Source: Rubrivivax sp.
GTDB taxonomy: Bacteria > Pseudomonadota > Gammaproteobacteria > Burkholderiales > Burkholderiaceae_C
Direction: 5' to 3'
DNA length: 64,000 nt
Assembly: GCA_030653385.1 (NCBI GenBank)
Contig: JAURZM010000013.1
Span: 1-64,000, forward strand
Shown piece after piece: positions 43,704 through 53,206 of this stretch; the stretch's first letter is position 1; every line of letters begins with the position of its first letter. The translations under genes were made by a program, and so were the position numbers. The notes beneath the pieces were generated by a model. That model ran no database searches and was not told the origin of the DNA. It was given only the letters and a program-made list of their open reading frames with translations.

Positions 43704-44543
43704 ATGCCTGCCCTGCGCCGAGTGTCCCTGCTGGGTCTGCGTTCGCCCGACCGCGAACAGGTCATGGCCGCCTTGTCCACGCAGCGCACGGAAGCTGCGC
43801 GTTATGTCGTGGCCGGACTGATGGACGAAGCCGACGTGCTGGTGGCCGACGCCAACGACAAGGCTTCGGTGCAACTGGTGCTGGCCACCGACAAGCTCGC
43901 TGCCACGCTGTTTGTCGGCGGCCCGCCGCCGCCCGGTTCGGTGGCGTGCATCTCGCGCCCCATCGAAGCCGAACATCTGCTGCGCGAACTGGACTTTCTG
44001 GTGGCAGCGCCACGGGGCCTGGCGGCCGCGCATCTGAGCGCCGTGGCAGCCGCGCCGTGGAAGGGCCCGAAGCGCCTGCGCCAGGCGGCAGTGCAGGCCA
44101 CCGCCGACCCGGCGCTGCGCGCGTTGCTGGTGGACGACAACGAAAGCGCGCTGCTCGACCTGGAAACCCAGCTGCGGCCCTTCGGTCTGGTGACCGAGTG
44201 CGCGCTGGGCCGCGGTCGTGCGATCGAACGGCTGGCCCAAGGTCACTTCGACCTGGTCTTCCTGGCCGTCAATCTCGGCCCCCACACCAGGCTGGACGGC
44301 CTGGCGCTGTGCCAGCACATCAAGCGGCAACAACCGCGCCTGGCGCTCGCTTCCTCGGTCATCCTGGTGTCGGCACACCACAGCCACTCGGACCGCGTGC
44401 GAGGCAACCTGGCCGGCTGCGACGCCTACCTGGCCAAGCCGCTGGACGACCGCGAACTGCAAGTCTTGATGCAGCGGCATGGCCTGCGGCGGCGTGCACC
44501 CGCCGAGGACGAACACCGCGCTGACCTGGCGCCTGAGGTTTGA
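43704..44543 (+). CDS. Receiver-domain protein lacking the phospho-acceptor aspartate
   Basis: This 279-residue protein has two receiver-like halves. The C-terminal half (~138-265) has the acidic pair Asp144/Asp145, the switch Ser223 and Lys245 (YLAKPLDD), but the phospho-acceptor position reads LAVNLGP with Ala188 instead of Asp. The N-terminal half (~5-100) ends in the receiver-like CISRPIEAEHLLRELD and also lacks a convincing set. No output domain follows. It may work as a phosphorylation-independent partner or scaffold. The start at 43704 was chosen over an open frame that begins 23 codons earlier. Confidence 0.82.
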   Translation: MPALRRVSLLGLRSPDREQVMAALSTQRTEAARYVVAGLMDEADVLVADANDKASVQLVLATDKLAATLFVGGPPPPGSVACISRPIEAEHLLRELDFLVAAPRGLAAAHLSAVAAAPWKGPKRLRQAAVQATADPALRALLVDDNESALLDLETQLRPFGLVTECALGRGRAIERLAQGHFDLVFLAVNLGPHTRLDGLALCQHIKRQQPRLALASSVILVSAHHSHSDRVRGNLAGCDAYLAKPLDDRELQVLMQRHGLRRRAPAEDEHRADLAPEV

Positions 44544-44603
44544 AGCCGGGTCTGAGACACGGGTGGCCCCGTTTCGCTTCGACGCCTTCTGCCGCCCCCG
44601 CTC

Positions 44604-45524
44604 CTAGCGCCGCCGCAGCCCCAGCCAGACCACGGTGGCCACCACCAGCAGCCCGCCGGCCACCTGCAGCGGTGCAATCGTCTGGCCCAGCAGCGCCCAG
44701 GCCAGCACCAGCGCAAAGATCGGCTCGACGTTCATGATCGCTGAATTGCCCACCACGCCCAGGCGCGGCAGCACCATGAACATGATTGTGAAAGCGGTGC
44801 CATAGAGCGCGGTCAGGGCCACAAGGCCCCACCAGCCGGGCGCCGCCTGCGGCAGCGCAAAACCACCCTGTGCGGCCACGGCCACGAGCGCCAGCGCGCC
44901 CACCATGGCCATCGTCAGGGCTGTGCGCAGCCGGCCATCGACATCGGCCGCTTCGTGTTGCGTGATGACCAGCGCCAGGCCGAAGGTGGCGGCAGCCGCC
45001 AGTGCAAAGGCCACGCCGGCGCCGATGCGGCCCCAGTGGCCGAAGGCCCCCAGACCGGACGCGGCGCCCAACACGTCCAGCGCCAATGCCAGGCCCAGCA
45101 GCATCACCGGCATGGCCCGCAGCACCCGCGGCTCGGCGCGGTGGCCGTAGACCACGCGCGCCCACAGCGCGGTCCACAGCGGGTAGGTGTTGAAGGCCAG
45201 CAGCGCCAGCGCCACCGGCAGGCGCGCCACGGCGGAATACAGGCAGAAACTCTGCACGGCCAACAGCAGGCCGATGGCCGGCATCGCCTTGCGCTGGCGT
45301 GTGTTCAGCGCCCACGGCAGGCCCTGCTGCCAGACCAGCGCGCCGACCACCAGCGCCGTCACGACGCTGCGAAAAGCCACGGCGGTGGCCACGTCCACGC
45401 CGTGGTTGAAGGCCAGGCGTGCGGCCACGTGGTTGGCGCCCATCATCAGCGCGATGAGCAGCAGCGTCGCAAAGGCCGTCAGCGGCAGCGCCTGCGAGGT
45501 GGGGGAGGTCGAGCCGCCAGCCAT
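44604..45524 (-). CDS. EamA/DMT-family transporter
   Basis: This 306-residue membrane protein has ten predicted helices in two EamA repeats (~15-150 and ~165-300), with the family block YGTAFTIMFMVLPRLGVV near 240. The substrate is unknown, but DMT proteins usually export metabolites or amino acids. It lies 32 bp downstream of a second EamA gene in the same direction; the two proteins are not close copies of each other. Confidence 0.9.
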   Translation of the reverse strand: MAGGSTSPTSQALPLTAFATLLLIALMMGANHVAARLAFNHGVDVATAVAFRSVVTALVVGALVWQQGLPWALNTRQRKAMPAIGLLLAVQSFCLYSAVARLPVALALLAFNTYPLWTALWARVVYGHRAEPRVLRAMPVMLLGLALALDVLGAASGLGAFGHWGRIGAGVAFALAAAATFGLALVITQHEAADVDGRLRTALTMAMVGALALVAVAAQGGFALPQAAPGWWGLVALTALYGTAFTIMFMVLPRLGVVGNSAIMNVEPIFALVLAWALLGQTIAPLQVAGGLLVVATVVWLGLRRR

Positions 45525-45555
45525 CGTCGGTTCGGTGCCAGTCCGTCCTGTGCCT

Positions 45556-46431
45556 TCAGTGGCGGGCCGACAGCAGCGTGGCGCCGACGATCAACGCGCC
45601 GCCCACGGCCAGTTGCAGGCTGGCCGTGCCGGCGCCCAGCAGCACGGCCGAGACGCTGGCAAAAAGCACCTCGCTGATCATGATCACCGCGGTGGCATTG
45701 GCCGGCAAGCGCGCCGCGCCGTATTGCAGCGCCAGGTTGCCCAGCAGGAAAGCCGCGGCCAATGCCAGCGAAGCGGCCACCCAGCCGACAGCCAGCGGCG
45801 GTGGCAACGGCACACTGCCCTGAGCAGACAGTGCAATTGCCAGTACCGTGGCCACCAGCGCACCACCCAGGAACATGGCCAGCGCACGCGCGGATTCGGG
45901 CCGGTGGGCTTCGCGACGCAACAGCACGTTGTTCAGCGCGAAGCTGAAGCCACCCAGCACACCCAGCCATTCTGGCAGCGAGCGTGGCAGCGGCAGCCCA
46001 CCCTCGGCGGGCCACAACACGGTGGCCGCACCGGCCAGGGCCAGCACAACACGAAAGACCGCCCCACCGGTCAAGGGTTCGTGCAGCAGCCAGCGCGCCA
46101 GCAGCACCGCCCACAGCGGCATCAGGTAGAAGAGCAGCACCACACGCACCACGTCGCCGATGGTCACTGCCCAGTTGAAGGTGGCGTTGGTGGTGCCGGC
46201 GGCGGCCACCAGCAGCCACAGTGACGGTGTGCGCCACAGCGCGCCCCAGGCACCCGGCCGCCACGCGCTGATGGCCAGGACGGCCGCGCCGTAGATCAGC
46301 GCCGTGGCCCACAAAGGATGCAGGCCGATGGCTTCGAGCTGCCGGAAGGGCCACCAGGACACGCCCCAGGTGAAGGCGTTGAAGGTCAAGGCCAGGGCAG
46401 GCAGCCAGGCACTGCTGGGCTCGAACCTCAT
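45556..46431 (-). CDS. EamA/DMT-family transporter
   Basis: This 291-residue protein has ten membrane helices in two EamA repeats (residues ~8-140 and ~150-285; the signature FSFALNNVLLRREAHR near 155 and MISEVLFASVSAVLLG near 250). It precedes another DMT transporter on the same strand, so the two may act as a tandem export locus, although a joint complex is not implied by sequence. The upstream neighbour is lplT, ending 10 bp away. Confidence 0.9.
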   Translation of the reverse strand: MRFEPSSAWLPALALTFNAFTWGVSWWPFRQLEAIGLHPLWATALIYGAAVLAISAWRPGAWGALWRTPSLWLLVAAAGTTNATFNWAVTIGDVVRVVLLFYLMPLWAVLLARWLLHEPLTGGAVFRVVLALAGAATVLWPAEGGLPLPRSLPEWLGVLGGFSFALNNVLLRREAHRPESARALAMFLGGALVATVLAIALSAQGSVPLPPPLAVGWVAASLALAAAFLLGNLALQYGAARLPANATAVIMISEVLFASVSAVLLGAGTASLQLAVGGALIVGATLLSARH

Positions 46432-46441
46432 GGGCTGTCGA

Positions 46442-47719
46442 TCAGTGTCCGTCGGAACGGGCGATGACCAGCAGCCGCTCCACTTCTTCGTGGTGTTTGA
46501 TGGTGTTGCTGATGTACCAGCGGCGGATCAGCTCCATGATGCCCGCCACCATCAGGCCGAAGATGGCGATCGCGGTGAAGGCCGAAAAGCCGAACTTCAC
46601 CATGCCGGCGTAAAAGGCGCCCAGGCCCAGGATGCAGGCCTGTTCATTGAAGTTCTGCACGGCAATCGACCGCCCGGCGCCCATCAGGTTGTGGCCGCGG
46701 TGCTGCAGCAGCGCGTTCATCGGCACGATGAGGAAACCGCACAGCGTGCCCAGCACGATCAGGAAGGGCGCGGCCACCCACACGTTGGTGATGACGTTCA
46801 GTCCGATCATCAGGAAACCCACCACGATGCCCATCGGCAACACACGCGTGGCCTTGTCGAGCTTCATGGTCATCGACGCCAGCACGGCGCCCAGCACCGA
46901 ACCCACGATCACCACACCGGCCAGGTTGGAAGCCTGCGTGGTGCCATAACCCAGCGCCGCGGCGGCCCAGGCAAAGACGATCAGCCGCAGGTTGCCGAAG
47001 ATGCCCCACAAGAGCGTGGTGGTGGCCAGCGTGATCTGGCCCAGCTTGTCGTTCCACAGCCGTGTGTTGCAGTGGGCGAAGTCGCGCACCATGTCAGGCA
47101 GGCCACCGGTCATGGGCTGCAGCGGCGCCGCCGTGCGCGGAATGTTCAGGTTGAAGATGGCGGCAATGACGTAGATGAAGACGATGACCGAGATCGCCGC
47201 CTCCGGTGCGGTGTCGATGCCGGTGCTCAGCACGGGCAGGTCCAGCCCCAGCAACATGGGCGACAGCTTCGGCCCCACCAGCTGGCCGCCCAGCAGAATG
47301 CCCAGAATGATCGAACCCACCGTCAGGCCTTCGATCCAGCCATTGCCTTTGACCAGCTGCGAAGCCGGCAGCAACTCGGTCAGGATGCCGTACTTGGCGG
47401 GTGAATACGCAGCGGCCCCCAGCCCCACCACCGCATAGGCCAGCAGCGGATGGCTGCCGAACAGCATCATCAGGCAGCCCACCACCTTGATCGTGTTCGC
47501 CATGAACATGACCCGGCCCTTGGGGATGGAGTCGGCAAAGGCGCCCACGAAAGGCGCCAGCACGACGTAAAACAGCGCAAACATCGGCGCCAGTGCCGGC
47601 GTGTGCCACGCCGGGGCCTGGCTCATGCGCAACAGCTCCACGGCAGCCACCAGCAGAGCGTTGTCCGCCAGCGAGCTGAAGAACTGCGCCGACATGATGG
47701 TCGAGAAGCCTTTTTTCAT
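46442..47719 (-). CDS. lplT: Lysophospholipid transporter LplT
   Basis: This 425-residue major-facilitator protein has twelve membrane helices and matches LplT, the inner-membrane flippase that brings lysophospholipids back to the cytoplasm for re-acylation. The first segment [21 protein letters not shown], the [12 protein letters not shown] loop (~60) and the central [16 protein letters not shown] are characteristic. Unlike E. coli, no aas gene is adjacent. It is divergent from alr with a 140-bp gap, an arrangement common in betaproteobacteria. Confidence 0.93.
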   Translation of the reverse strand: MKKGFSTIMSAQFFSSLADNALLVAAVELLRMSQAPAWHTPALAPMFALFYVVLAPFVGAFADSIPKGRVMFMANTIKVVGCLMMLFGSHPLLAYAVVGLGAAAYSPAKYGILTELLPASQLVKGNGWIEGLTVGSIILGILLGGQLVGPKLSPMLLGLDLPVLSTGIDTAPEAAISVIVFIYVIAAIFNLNIPRTAAPLQPMTGGLPDMVRDFAHCNTRLWNDKLGQITLATTTLLWGIFGNLRLIVFAWAAAALGYGTTQASNLAGVVIVGSVLGAVLASMTMKLDKATRVLPMGIVVGFLMIGLNVITNVWVAAPFLIVLGTLCGFLIVPMNALLQHRGHNLMGAGRSIAVQNFNEQACILGLGAFYAGMVKFGFSAFTAIAIFGLMVAGIMELIRRWYISNTIKHHEEVERLLVIARSDGH

Positions 47720-47859
47720 CGTGTCGCGCGCAGCGCTGCAGCGGGCCCGGTGCGGCCGCTGCCTGGTCTCCGTTTTGGTGGCCTCCGTACCTGGGGCGGG
47801 CGGGTTATAGCATGCGTGCCTTGGCGCCCCTTGTCCCTGCGGGCGCTGGAGCCCCCGCG

Positions 47860-48945
47860 ATGCCGCGCCCCGTCCAAGCCCTGATTCACACCGCCGCACT
47901 GGCCCACAACATCGGCCGTTCCCGGGCCATGGCCGGCGACGCGCGGGTGTGGGCCGTGGTCAAGGCCAATGCCTACGGCCACGGCATCGAGCGCGCCTTC
48001 GAAGGCTTGCGCAGCGCCGACGGGTTTGCCCTGCTGGACCTGGCCGAGGCCGAGCGGGTGCGCGCGCTGGGCTGGCGTGGCCCCATCCTGCTGCTGGAAG
48101 GCTGCTTCGAGCCGCGTGACCTGGAACTGTGCAGCCGCCTGGGCCTGTGGCATGCGGTGCACTGCAACGAACAGATCAACTGGCTGGCGGCCCACAAGAC
48201 CCAGCAGCCGCACCGTGTCTTCCTGAAGATGAACAGCGGCATGAACCGCCTGGGCTTCCGGCCCGAGGCCTTTCGCGGCGCCTACACCCGCCTGAACGCC
48301 TTGCCGCAGGTGGACGAGGTGTCCTTGATGACGCACTTCTCCGACGCCGATGGCGCGCGTGGCGTCAAGCATCAAGTGGCTGTCTTCGAAGCCGCCACAC
48401 AAGACCTGATGGGCGAACGTTGCCTGTCCAACAGCGCGGCCGTGCTGCGGCACACGCTGAAGAATGACTGGGTGCGAGCCGGCATCGTGAGTTACGGCAG
48501 CGCGCCCGATTTCCCGGAACACGACATCGTGCACTGGAACTTGCAGCCGACGATGACCTTGCGGTCCAAACTGATTGCCACGCAGACGCTGCAGCCCGGT
48601 GACACGGTGGGTTACGGCAGCAGCTACACCGCCACCACAACGCAGCGCATCGGCATCGTGGCCTGTGGTTACGCCGACGGTTACCCGCGCCACTGCCCCA
48701 GCGGCACACCGGTGCTGGTGGACGGTGTGCGCAGCACCACCGTGGGCCGGGTGTCGATGGACATGATGGCGGTGGACCTGGCGGCACTGCCGGCAGCCGG
48801 TTTGGGAAGCGAGGTCACGCTGTGGGGCCAGGGGCCGGGCGGCACCATCCTTTCGATCGATGAGGTTGCACGCTCGGCCGCTACCATCGGCTACGAGTTG
48901 ATGTGCGCTCTGGCGCCCAGGGTGCCGGTGCACGTCGGCGATTGA
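47860..48945 (+). CDS. alr: Alanine racemase
   Basis: This 361-residue PLP enzyme makes D-alanine for peptidoglycan. The PLP Lys lies in [10 protein letters not shown] (~34) and the catalytic Tyr in [10 protein letters not shown] (~257); SMDMMAVDL and CGYADGYPR are also conserved. Length fits Alr (359 in E. coli). The Met at 47860 is preferred because it begins the conserved core [14 protein letters not shown]; an ATG at 47812 is also in frame. Confidence 0.95.
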   Translation: MPRPVQALIHTAALAHNIGRSRAMAGDARVWAVVKANAYGHGIERAFEGLRSADGFALLDLAEAERVRALGWRGPILLLEGCFEPRDLELCSRLGLWHAVHCNEQINWLAAHKTQQPHRVFLKMNSGMNRLGFRPEAFRGAYTRLNALPQVDEVSLMTHFSDADGARGVKHQVAVFEAATQDLMGERCLSNSAAVLRHTLKNDWVRAGIVSYGSAPDFPEHDIVHWNLQPTMTLRSKLIATQTLQPGDTVGYGSSYTATTTQRIGIVACGYADGYPRHCPSGTPVLVDGVRSTTVGRVSMDMMAVDLAALPAAGLGSEVTLWGQGPGGTILSIDEVARSAATIGYELMCALAPRVPVHVGD

Positions 48946-48970
48946 ACCTCACACGGAGAACACCCTTGCC

Positions 48971-49225
48971 ATGGGCATCATCGGAACCATCGTCGTCGGA
49001 TTGATCGTCGGCGCACTTGCACGTCTTGTCATGCCAGGCGACCAGAAGATGGGCTGGATCCTGACCTGCCTGCTGGGCATCGGCGGCTCGGTGCTGGCCG
49101 GTTTCATCGGCCAGGCCCTGGGCTGGTACCAGGCCGGGCAGGGCGCGGGCTGGATCGCGTCGGTGCTGGGTGCGGTGCTGCTGCTCTTCGTGGTGGGCAA
49201 GTTCCGCGGCGGTTCATCCAGCTGA
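48971..49225 (+). CDS. GlsB/YeaQ/YmgE family stress-response membrane protein
   Basis: This 84-residue protein has three hydrophobic helices and the transglycosylase-associated family pattern GLIVGALARLVMPGDQKMGW, then GIGGSVLAGFIG. Proteins of this group are induced by stress and their molecular role is unknown. It follows alr by 25 bp and its 3' end lies just before the predicted start of arfB. Confidence 0.93.
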   Translation: MGIIGTIVVGLIVGALARLVMPGDQKMGWILTCLLGIGGSVLAGFIGQALGWYQAGQGAGWIASVLGAVLLLFVVGKFRGGSSS

Positions 49226-49235
49226 AGCGGCGGCC

Positions 49236-49637
49236 CTGAAGCCACCCCAGGTCGACCCGGCCGAGGTCGAATTCACCGCCATCCGTGCCCAGGGTGCGGG
49301 GGGGCAGAACGTCAACAAGGTGTCGAGCGCGGCGCACCTGCGTTTTGACATTGCTGCGTCCAGCCTGCCCGACGACATCAAGACCCGGCTGATGACGATG
49401 GCCGACCAGCGCATCACCGAAGGGGGTGTGGTCGTGATCAAGGCGCAAACGCACCGCAGCCTGCCACGCAACCAGGCCGACGCGCTGGCGCGGCTGCAGG
49501 CGCTGGTGGACGAGGTGGCACAGCCCGAGGTGCTGCGCAAGGCCACACGCCCCAGCCGCGCGGCCAAGCGGCGGCGGCTGGAAGGCAAGGCGCACCGGGG
49601 CGCCATCAAGGCCGGGCGGCAGCGCGTGGGCGACTGA
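49236..49637 (+). CDS. arfB: Alternative ribosome-rescue factor ArfB (peptidyl-tRNA hydrolase)
   Basis: This protein, about 133 residues, belongs to the ArfB/YaeJ/ICT1 family that enters stalled ribosomes and hydrolyses peptidyl-tRNA with its GGQ motif; here the loop reads GAGGQNVNKV (~25). The C-terminal tail is basic (RAAKRRRLEGKAHRG), as needed to bind the empty mRNA channel. No ATG precedes the conserved start; the likely initiator is CTG at 49236, giving LKPPQVDPAEVEF. The only other candidate in frame is a GTG at 49170, inside the GlsB gene. Start assignment is uncertain. Confidence 0.85.
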   Translation: MKPPQVDPAEVEFTAIRAQGAGGQNVNKVSSAAHLRFDIAASSLPDDIKTRLMTMADQRITEGGVVVIKAQTHRSLPRNQADALARLQALVDEVAQPEVLRKATRPSRAAKRRRLEGKAHRGAIKAGRQRVGD

Positions 49638-49770
49638 AGGGCCGGCCGCTGGCAACGCGGCGGCGCGTGGCATGCATTTCGCGCCGGCTGCCGTCGATTC
49701 GTCGCAGCCTGGCTGCGCCAGAGGGCCTGGCTTCGAACAATGCGCAGCATCACCTCACCGGAGTGCTGCC

Positions 49771-50178
49771 ATGAACCGATTCCCGCTTGCCTTGTCTGCG
49801 ATCTTGCTGCTGTGCACCGCTGCCCACGCGCAGGACTGCGCCACCGTCGAAGTGCACAACGTGCGCCCGCAGCAGGGCCAGCTGATGCTGGCGGCCTACG
49901 CCGACGCCGAGACCTTCGGCAAGAACCCGCTGAAGATGATGCGCGTGCCGGCGGGCGACGCCACCATGACAGTGCAGTTCTGCGGCCTCACCGGCAGCGC
50001 GGTGGCCTTGATGCTGTACCAGGACCTGGACGGCGACGGCAAGATGGGTCGCAACGCCGTGGGCATTCCCAGCGAACCCTGGGGCGGCTCGGGCACACCC
50101 GGCATGTTCGGCCCCCGCTGGGAAACGGGCCGCGTGGCGCTGGACGGCAAGCCCATCGTCGTGCGCCTGTCGATGTGA
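49771..50178 (+). CDS. DUF2141 secreted protein
   Basis: This 135-residue protein has a signal peptide (residues ~1-20, ending HAQDC) and a DUF2141 beta-sandwich with the family core LYQDLDGDGKMGRNAVGIP (~82). DUF2141 proteins are periplasmic or exported and their function is unknown; the DGDGKMG loop is Asp-rich and could bind calcium. The stop overlaps the possible start of the carotenoid oxygenase gene (TGATG), so the two are probably made together. Confidence 0.9.
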   Translation: MNRFPLALSAILLLCTAAHAQDCATVEVHNVRPQQGQLMLAAYADAETFGKNPLKMMRVPAGDATMTVQFCGLTGSAVALMLYQDLDGDGKMGRNAVGIPSEPWGGSGTPGMFGPRWETGRVALDGKPIVVRLSM

Positions 50179-51713
50179 TGGGTGCTGCCATGCAACGCCG
50201 ACACTTTCTGCAAGTCCTGGCGGCGGCTGCGGCCACCGCTTCCGGCACCGCCACCGCCAAGCCCGCACGCGCCGACAGGTTCACTGCCGCTTTCGAATCC
50301 CAGCCGCTGCTGCGCCCCTTCAAGGGTGTCGGCGACGCCACGGGCGACCTGCAAGGCCGCGCGCTGCTGCGCGGCCGTTGGCCCACCGAACTGCGCGGGC
50401 GCTTCTACCGCAACGGCCCGGCACTGTTCGAACGCGGTGGCGAGCGTTACCACCACTGGTTCGACGGCGACGGCATGGTGCAGCAGTTCACCATCGGCAA
50501 CGGCGAAGTCACGCACCGCGGCCGCCTGGTGCAAACCACCAAGTTGCGCGCCGAACTAGCCGCCGGCCGCTTCCTGATGAGCGCCTTCGGCACCCAGGTG
50601 GACGGCACACCGCCGGTGGGTGGCCCCGACGCCTTCAACACCGCCAACACCAATGCGCTGGAACACGCCGGCCGAGTGCTGGCGCTGTGGGAAGGGGGCT
50701 CGGCCTGGGCGCTGGACCCCAAGGACCTGTCGACCCAGGGCCCGGTCACCTGGGGCAAGGACCTGGCGCAGGTGCCGTTTTCGGCCCACCCCAAGGTCGA
50801 TGCTGCCGGGCACCTGTGGAACATCGGCACCTTCGGCAAGGCAATGGTGGTGTGGCACATCGACCCCGCCGGGCAGTTGGTGAAGGTGCAGGTGGGCGAA
50901 TCGCCCTACCCGGGTGGCATGGTGCACGACATGGCTGTCACGGCGCGCTGGGTGGTGGTGCCGCTGCCGCCCATCCAGCTGCAGTTCAACAAACCTTTCG
51001 GGCCCGACGGCAACGGTGTCGGCCCGCGCCCCTTTGCGATGGACGCCGGCCAGCCCTTGCGCGTTCTGGTGATGGACAAAAACGACATCACGAAGCGGCG
51101 GGTGTTCGAGCTGCCGCCGCAGATGGTCTTTCACGTCGGCAATGCCCACGAACGGAGTGACGGCCGCATCGTGCTCAGCTTCATCGGCGTACCCGACGCC
51201 TGGTTCCTGAACGAAGGCGCCGTGGCGCTGATGCAGGGCCGCGAACAGGCGGACGGCGCGGCGAGCAGCACACAGCTGCTGACGCTGGACATGGCCAGCG
51301 GGCGTGTGCAGCAACACCGCTTCGACAACGATGCCGAGTTCCCGCGTGTCGACCCGCGGCGCGTGGGCCAACGCACCCGTTGGTTGCTCACCGGCACGGG
51401 CTGGGATGTGCATGCCAGCCGTCAACATCACGCGCTGCTGCATGGGGTGCAGCTGCTGGACACCGAAACCGGCCGCCAGCGCCGTTTCGACCACGGTGAA
51501 CATGCCATCGTTGAAGAGCATGTCTTTGTGCCCAAACCCGGCAAGACCGGCGAGCTGGACGCCTGGCTGCTGGGCACCACCTTCGACGCCCGCCGTCAGG
51601 CCACTGTGCTGAACCTGCTGGACGCGGCCCACATCGAAGACGGACCCATCGCGCAGGCGGTGCTGCCGTACTTGCTGCCGCCGGGCTTCCACGGCAACTT
51701 CACGGCCGCCTGA
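50178..51713 (+). CDS. Carotenoid cleavage oxygenase family protein with Tat signal
   Basis: This enzyme, about 511 residues, belongs to the RPE65/carotenoid oxygenase family of seven-bladed beta-propeller iron enzymes that cleave carotenoids, stilbenes or related compounds. The four iron-binding histidines are present (about His200, His246, His315 and His501 counted from the second start): SAHPK, VHDMAV, VFHVGN and the C-terminal GFHGN. The start MQRRHFLQVLAAAA looks like a twin-arginine export signal, which is unusual for this family. An ATG at 50178 overlaps the previous stop; the alternative ATG is 50190. The substrate is unknown. Confidence 0.92.
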   Translation: MGAAMQRRHFLQVLAAAAATASGTATAKPARADRFTAAFESQPLLRPFKGVGDATGDLQGRALLRGRWPTELRGRFYRNGPALFERGGERYHHWFDGDGMVQQFTIGNGEVTHRGRLVQTTKLRAELAAGRFLMSAFGTQVDGTPPVGGPDAFNTANTNALEHAGRVLALWEGGSAWALDPKDLSTQGPVTWGKDLAQVPFSAHPKVDAAGHLWNIGTFGKAMVVWHIDPAGQLVKVQVGESPYPGGMVHDMAVTARWVVVPLPPIQLQFNKPFGPDGNGVGPRPFAMDAGQPLRVLVMDKNDITKRRVFELPPQMVFHVGNAHERSDGRIVLSFIGVPDAWFLNEGAVALMQGREQADGAASSTQLLTLDMASGRVQQHRFDNDAEFPRVDPRRVGQRTRWLLTGTGWDVHASRQHHALLHGVQLLDTETGRQRRFDHGEHAIVEEHVFVPKPGKTGELDAWLLGTTFDARRQATVLNLLDAAHIEDGPIAQAVLPYLLPPGFHGNFTAA

Positions 51714-51751
51714 GCTTGAGCTGAGGATCTCCGTGCGGCACACAATGCCGC

Positions 51752-53113
51752 ATGGCCAAAACGATCTATACCTGCCGCGAATGTGGCGGCAGCAACGCCA
51801 AGTGGCTGGGCCAGTGCCCGCATTGCAAGGCCTGGAACACGCTGGACGAAACGGTGGCCGAAGCTGCCGGCCCGGCCACGCGCAACACGCGTTTCCAGGC
51901 GCTGGCACGCAGCCAGCCGGTGGCCACGCTGTCGGAAATCGACGCCGCCGAAGTGGCACGCACACCCACCGGTCAGGAAGAGCTGGACCGCGTGCTGGGC
52001 GGTGGCATCGTCGAAGGGGCGGTGGTGCTGATCGGTGGCGACCCCGGCATCGGCAAAAGCACGCTGCTGCTGCAGGCCGTGGACGCGCTGTCCTCGCAGA
52101 TGAAGGTGCTGTACGTCACTGGCGAAGAAAGCGGCGCGCAGATTGCGCTGCGTTCGCGCCGGCTGGGTTTGTCGGGGCAGCAGGTGCGCGTGCTGGCCGA
52201 GATCAACCTCGAGAAGATCCTGCACGCCGTGGACAACGAAGACCCGGCCTTCTGCGTCATCGACTCGATCCAGACGGTGTATTCCGACCAGCTCACCTCC
52301 GCCCCCGGCAGCGTGGCCCAGGTGCGTGAATGTGCGGCGCAGCTGACCCGCGTGGCCAAGGTGCGCGGCTGCACGATGGTGCTGGTGGGCCATGTCACCA
52401 AGGAAGGTGCACTGGCCGGCCCGCGTGTGCTGGAACACATCGTCGACACCGTGCTGTACTTCGAAGGCGACACCCACAGCAGCTTCCGCCTGGTGCGCGC
52501 CATCAAGAACCGCTTTGGTGCGGTCAACGAGATCGGTGTTTTTGCGATGACGGAAAAGGGCCTGAAGGGGGTCAGCAACCCCAGCGCCATCTTTCTGTCC
52601 ACGCATGGTGAACCGGTGCCCGGCACCTGCGTGCTCGTCACTTTGGAGGGCACGCGGCCGATGCTGGTGGAGATTCAGGCCCTGGTGGACAGCGGCGGGC
52701 CCAGCCCGCGAAGGCTCAGCGTGGGCCTGGACCGCGACCGGCTGGCCATGCTGCTGGCGGTGTTGCACCGCCACGCGGGGGTCAGCTGCATGGACCAGGA
52801 CGTGTTCGTGAACGCGGTAGGCGGAGTGCGCATCGGTGAACCCGCGGCCGACCTGGCAGTGCTGCTGGCCATTCAGGGCAGCCTGCGGGGCAAGGCGCTG
52901 CCGCGAGGCTTCGTGGCCTTTGGCGAAGTGGGGCTGGCGGGTGAAGTGCGGCCCGCACCACGGGGTCAGGAGCGGCTGAAAGAAGCCGCCAAGCTCGGTT
53001 TCAGCGTCGCCGTGGTGCCCAAGGCCAATGCGCCGAAGAAGGCGATCGAAGGCCTCACCATCCATGCGGTCGAACGCATCGAACAGGCCATCGAGGTGGT
53101 GCGTGGGCTGTAG
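51752..53113 (+). CDS. radA: DNA repair protein RadA
   Basis: This 453-residue protein helps branch migration in recombination and repair. An N-terminal four-cysteine zinc finger (CRECGGSNAKWLGQCPHC) is followed by a RecA-like ATPase with Walker A GGDPGIGKST (~95-104), the RadA motif KNRFGAVNE (~252) and a C-terminal Lon-protease-like domain (~290-453) that lacks the proteolytic Ser-Lys. Length equals E. coli RadA (460). It is normally close to alr in betaproteobacteria; here four genes separate them. Confidence 0.96.
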   Translation: MAKTIYTCRECGGSNAKWLGQCPHCKAWNTLDETVAEAAGPATRNTRFQALARSQPVATLSEIDAAEVARTPTGQEELDRVLGGGIVEGAVVLIGGDPGIGKSTLLLQAVDALSSQMKVLYVTGEESGAQIALRSRRLGLSGQQVRVLAEINLEKILHAVDNEDPAFCVIDSIQTVYSDQLTSAPGSVAQVRECAAQLTRVAKVRGCTMVLVGHVTKEGALAGPRVLEHIVDTVLYFEGDTHSSFRLVRAIKNRFGAVNEIGVFAMTEKGLKGVSNPSAIFLSTHGEPVPGTCVLVTLEGTRPMLVEIQALVDSGGPSPRRLSVGLDRDRLAMLLAVLHRHAGVSCMDQDVFVNAVGGVRIGEPAADLAVLLAIQGSLRGKALPRGFVAFGEVGLAGEVRPAPRGQERLKEAAKLGFSVAVVPKANAPKKAIEGLTIHAVERIEQAIEVVRGL

Positions 53114-53206
53114 GCTGCGGCCCGGGGTTGCCCGATGCGCCTGCTCTTGTCATCGCACCCGGCCGGCCCCACGTTCAAGACTGGCCTGTTGCCGAGGAGA
53201 CCTGCC

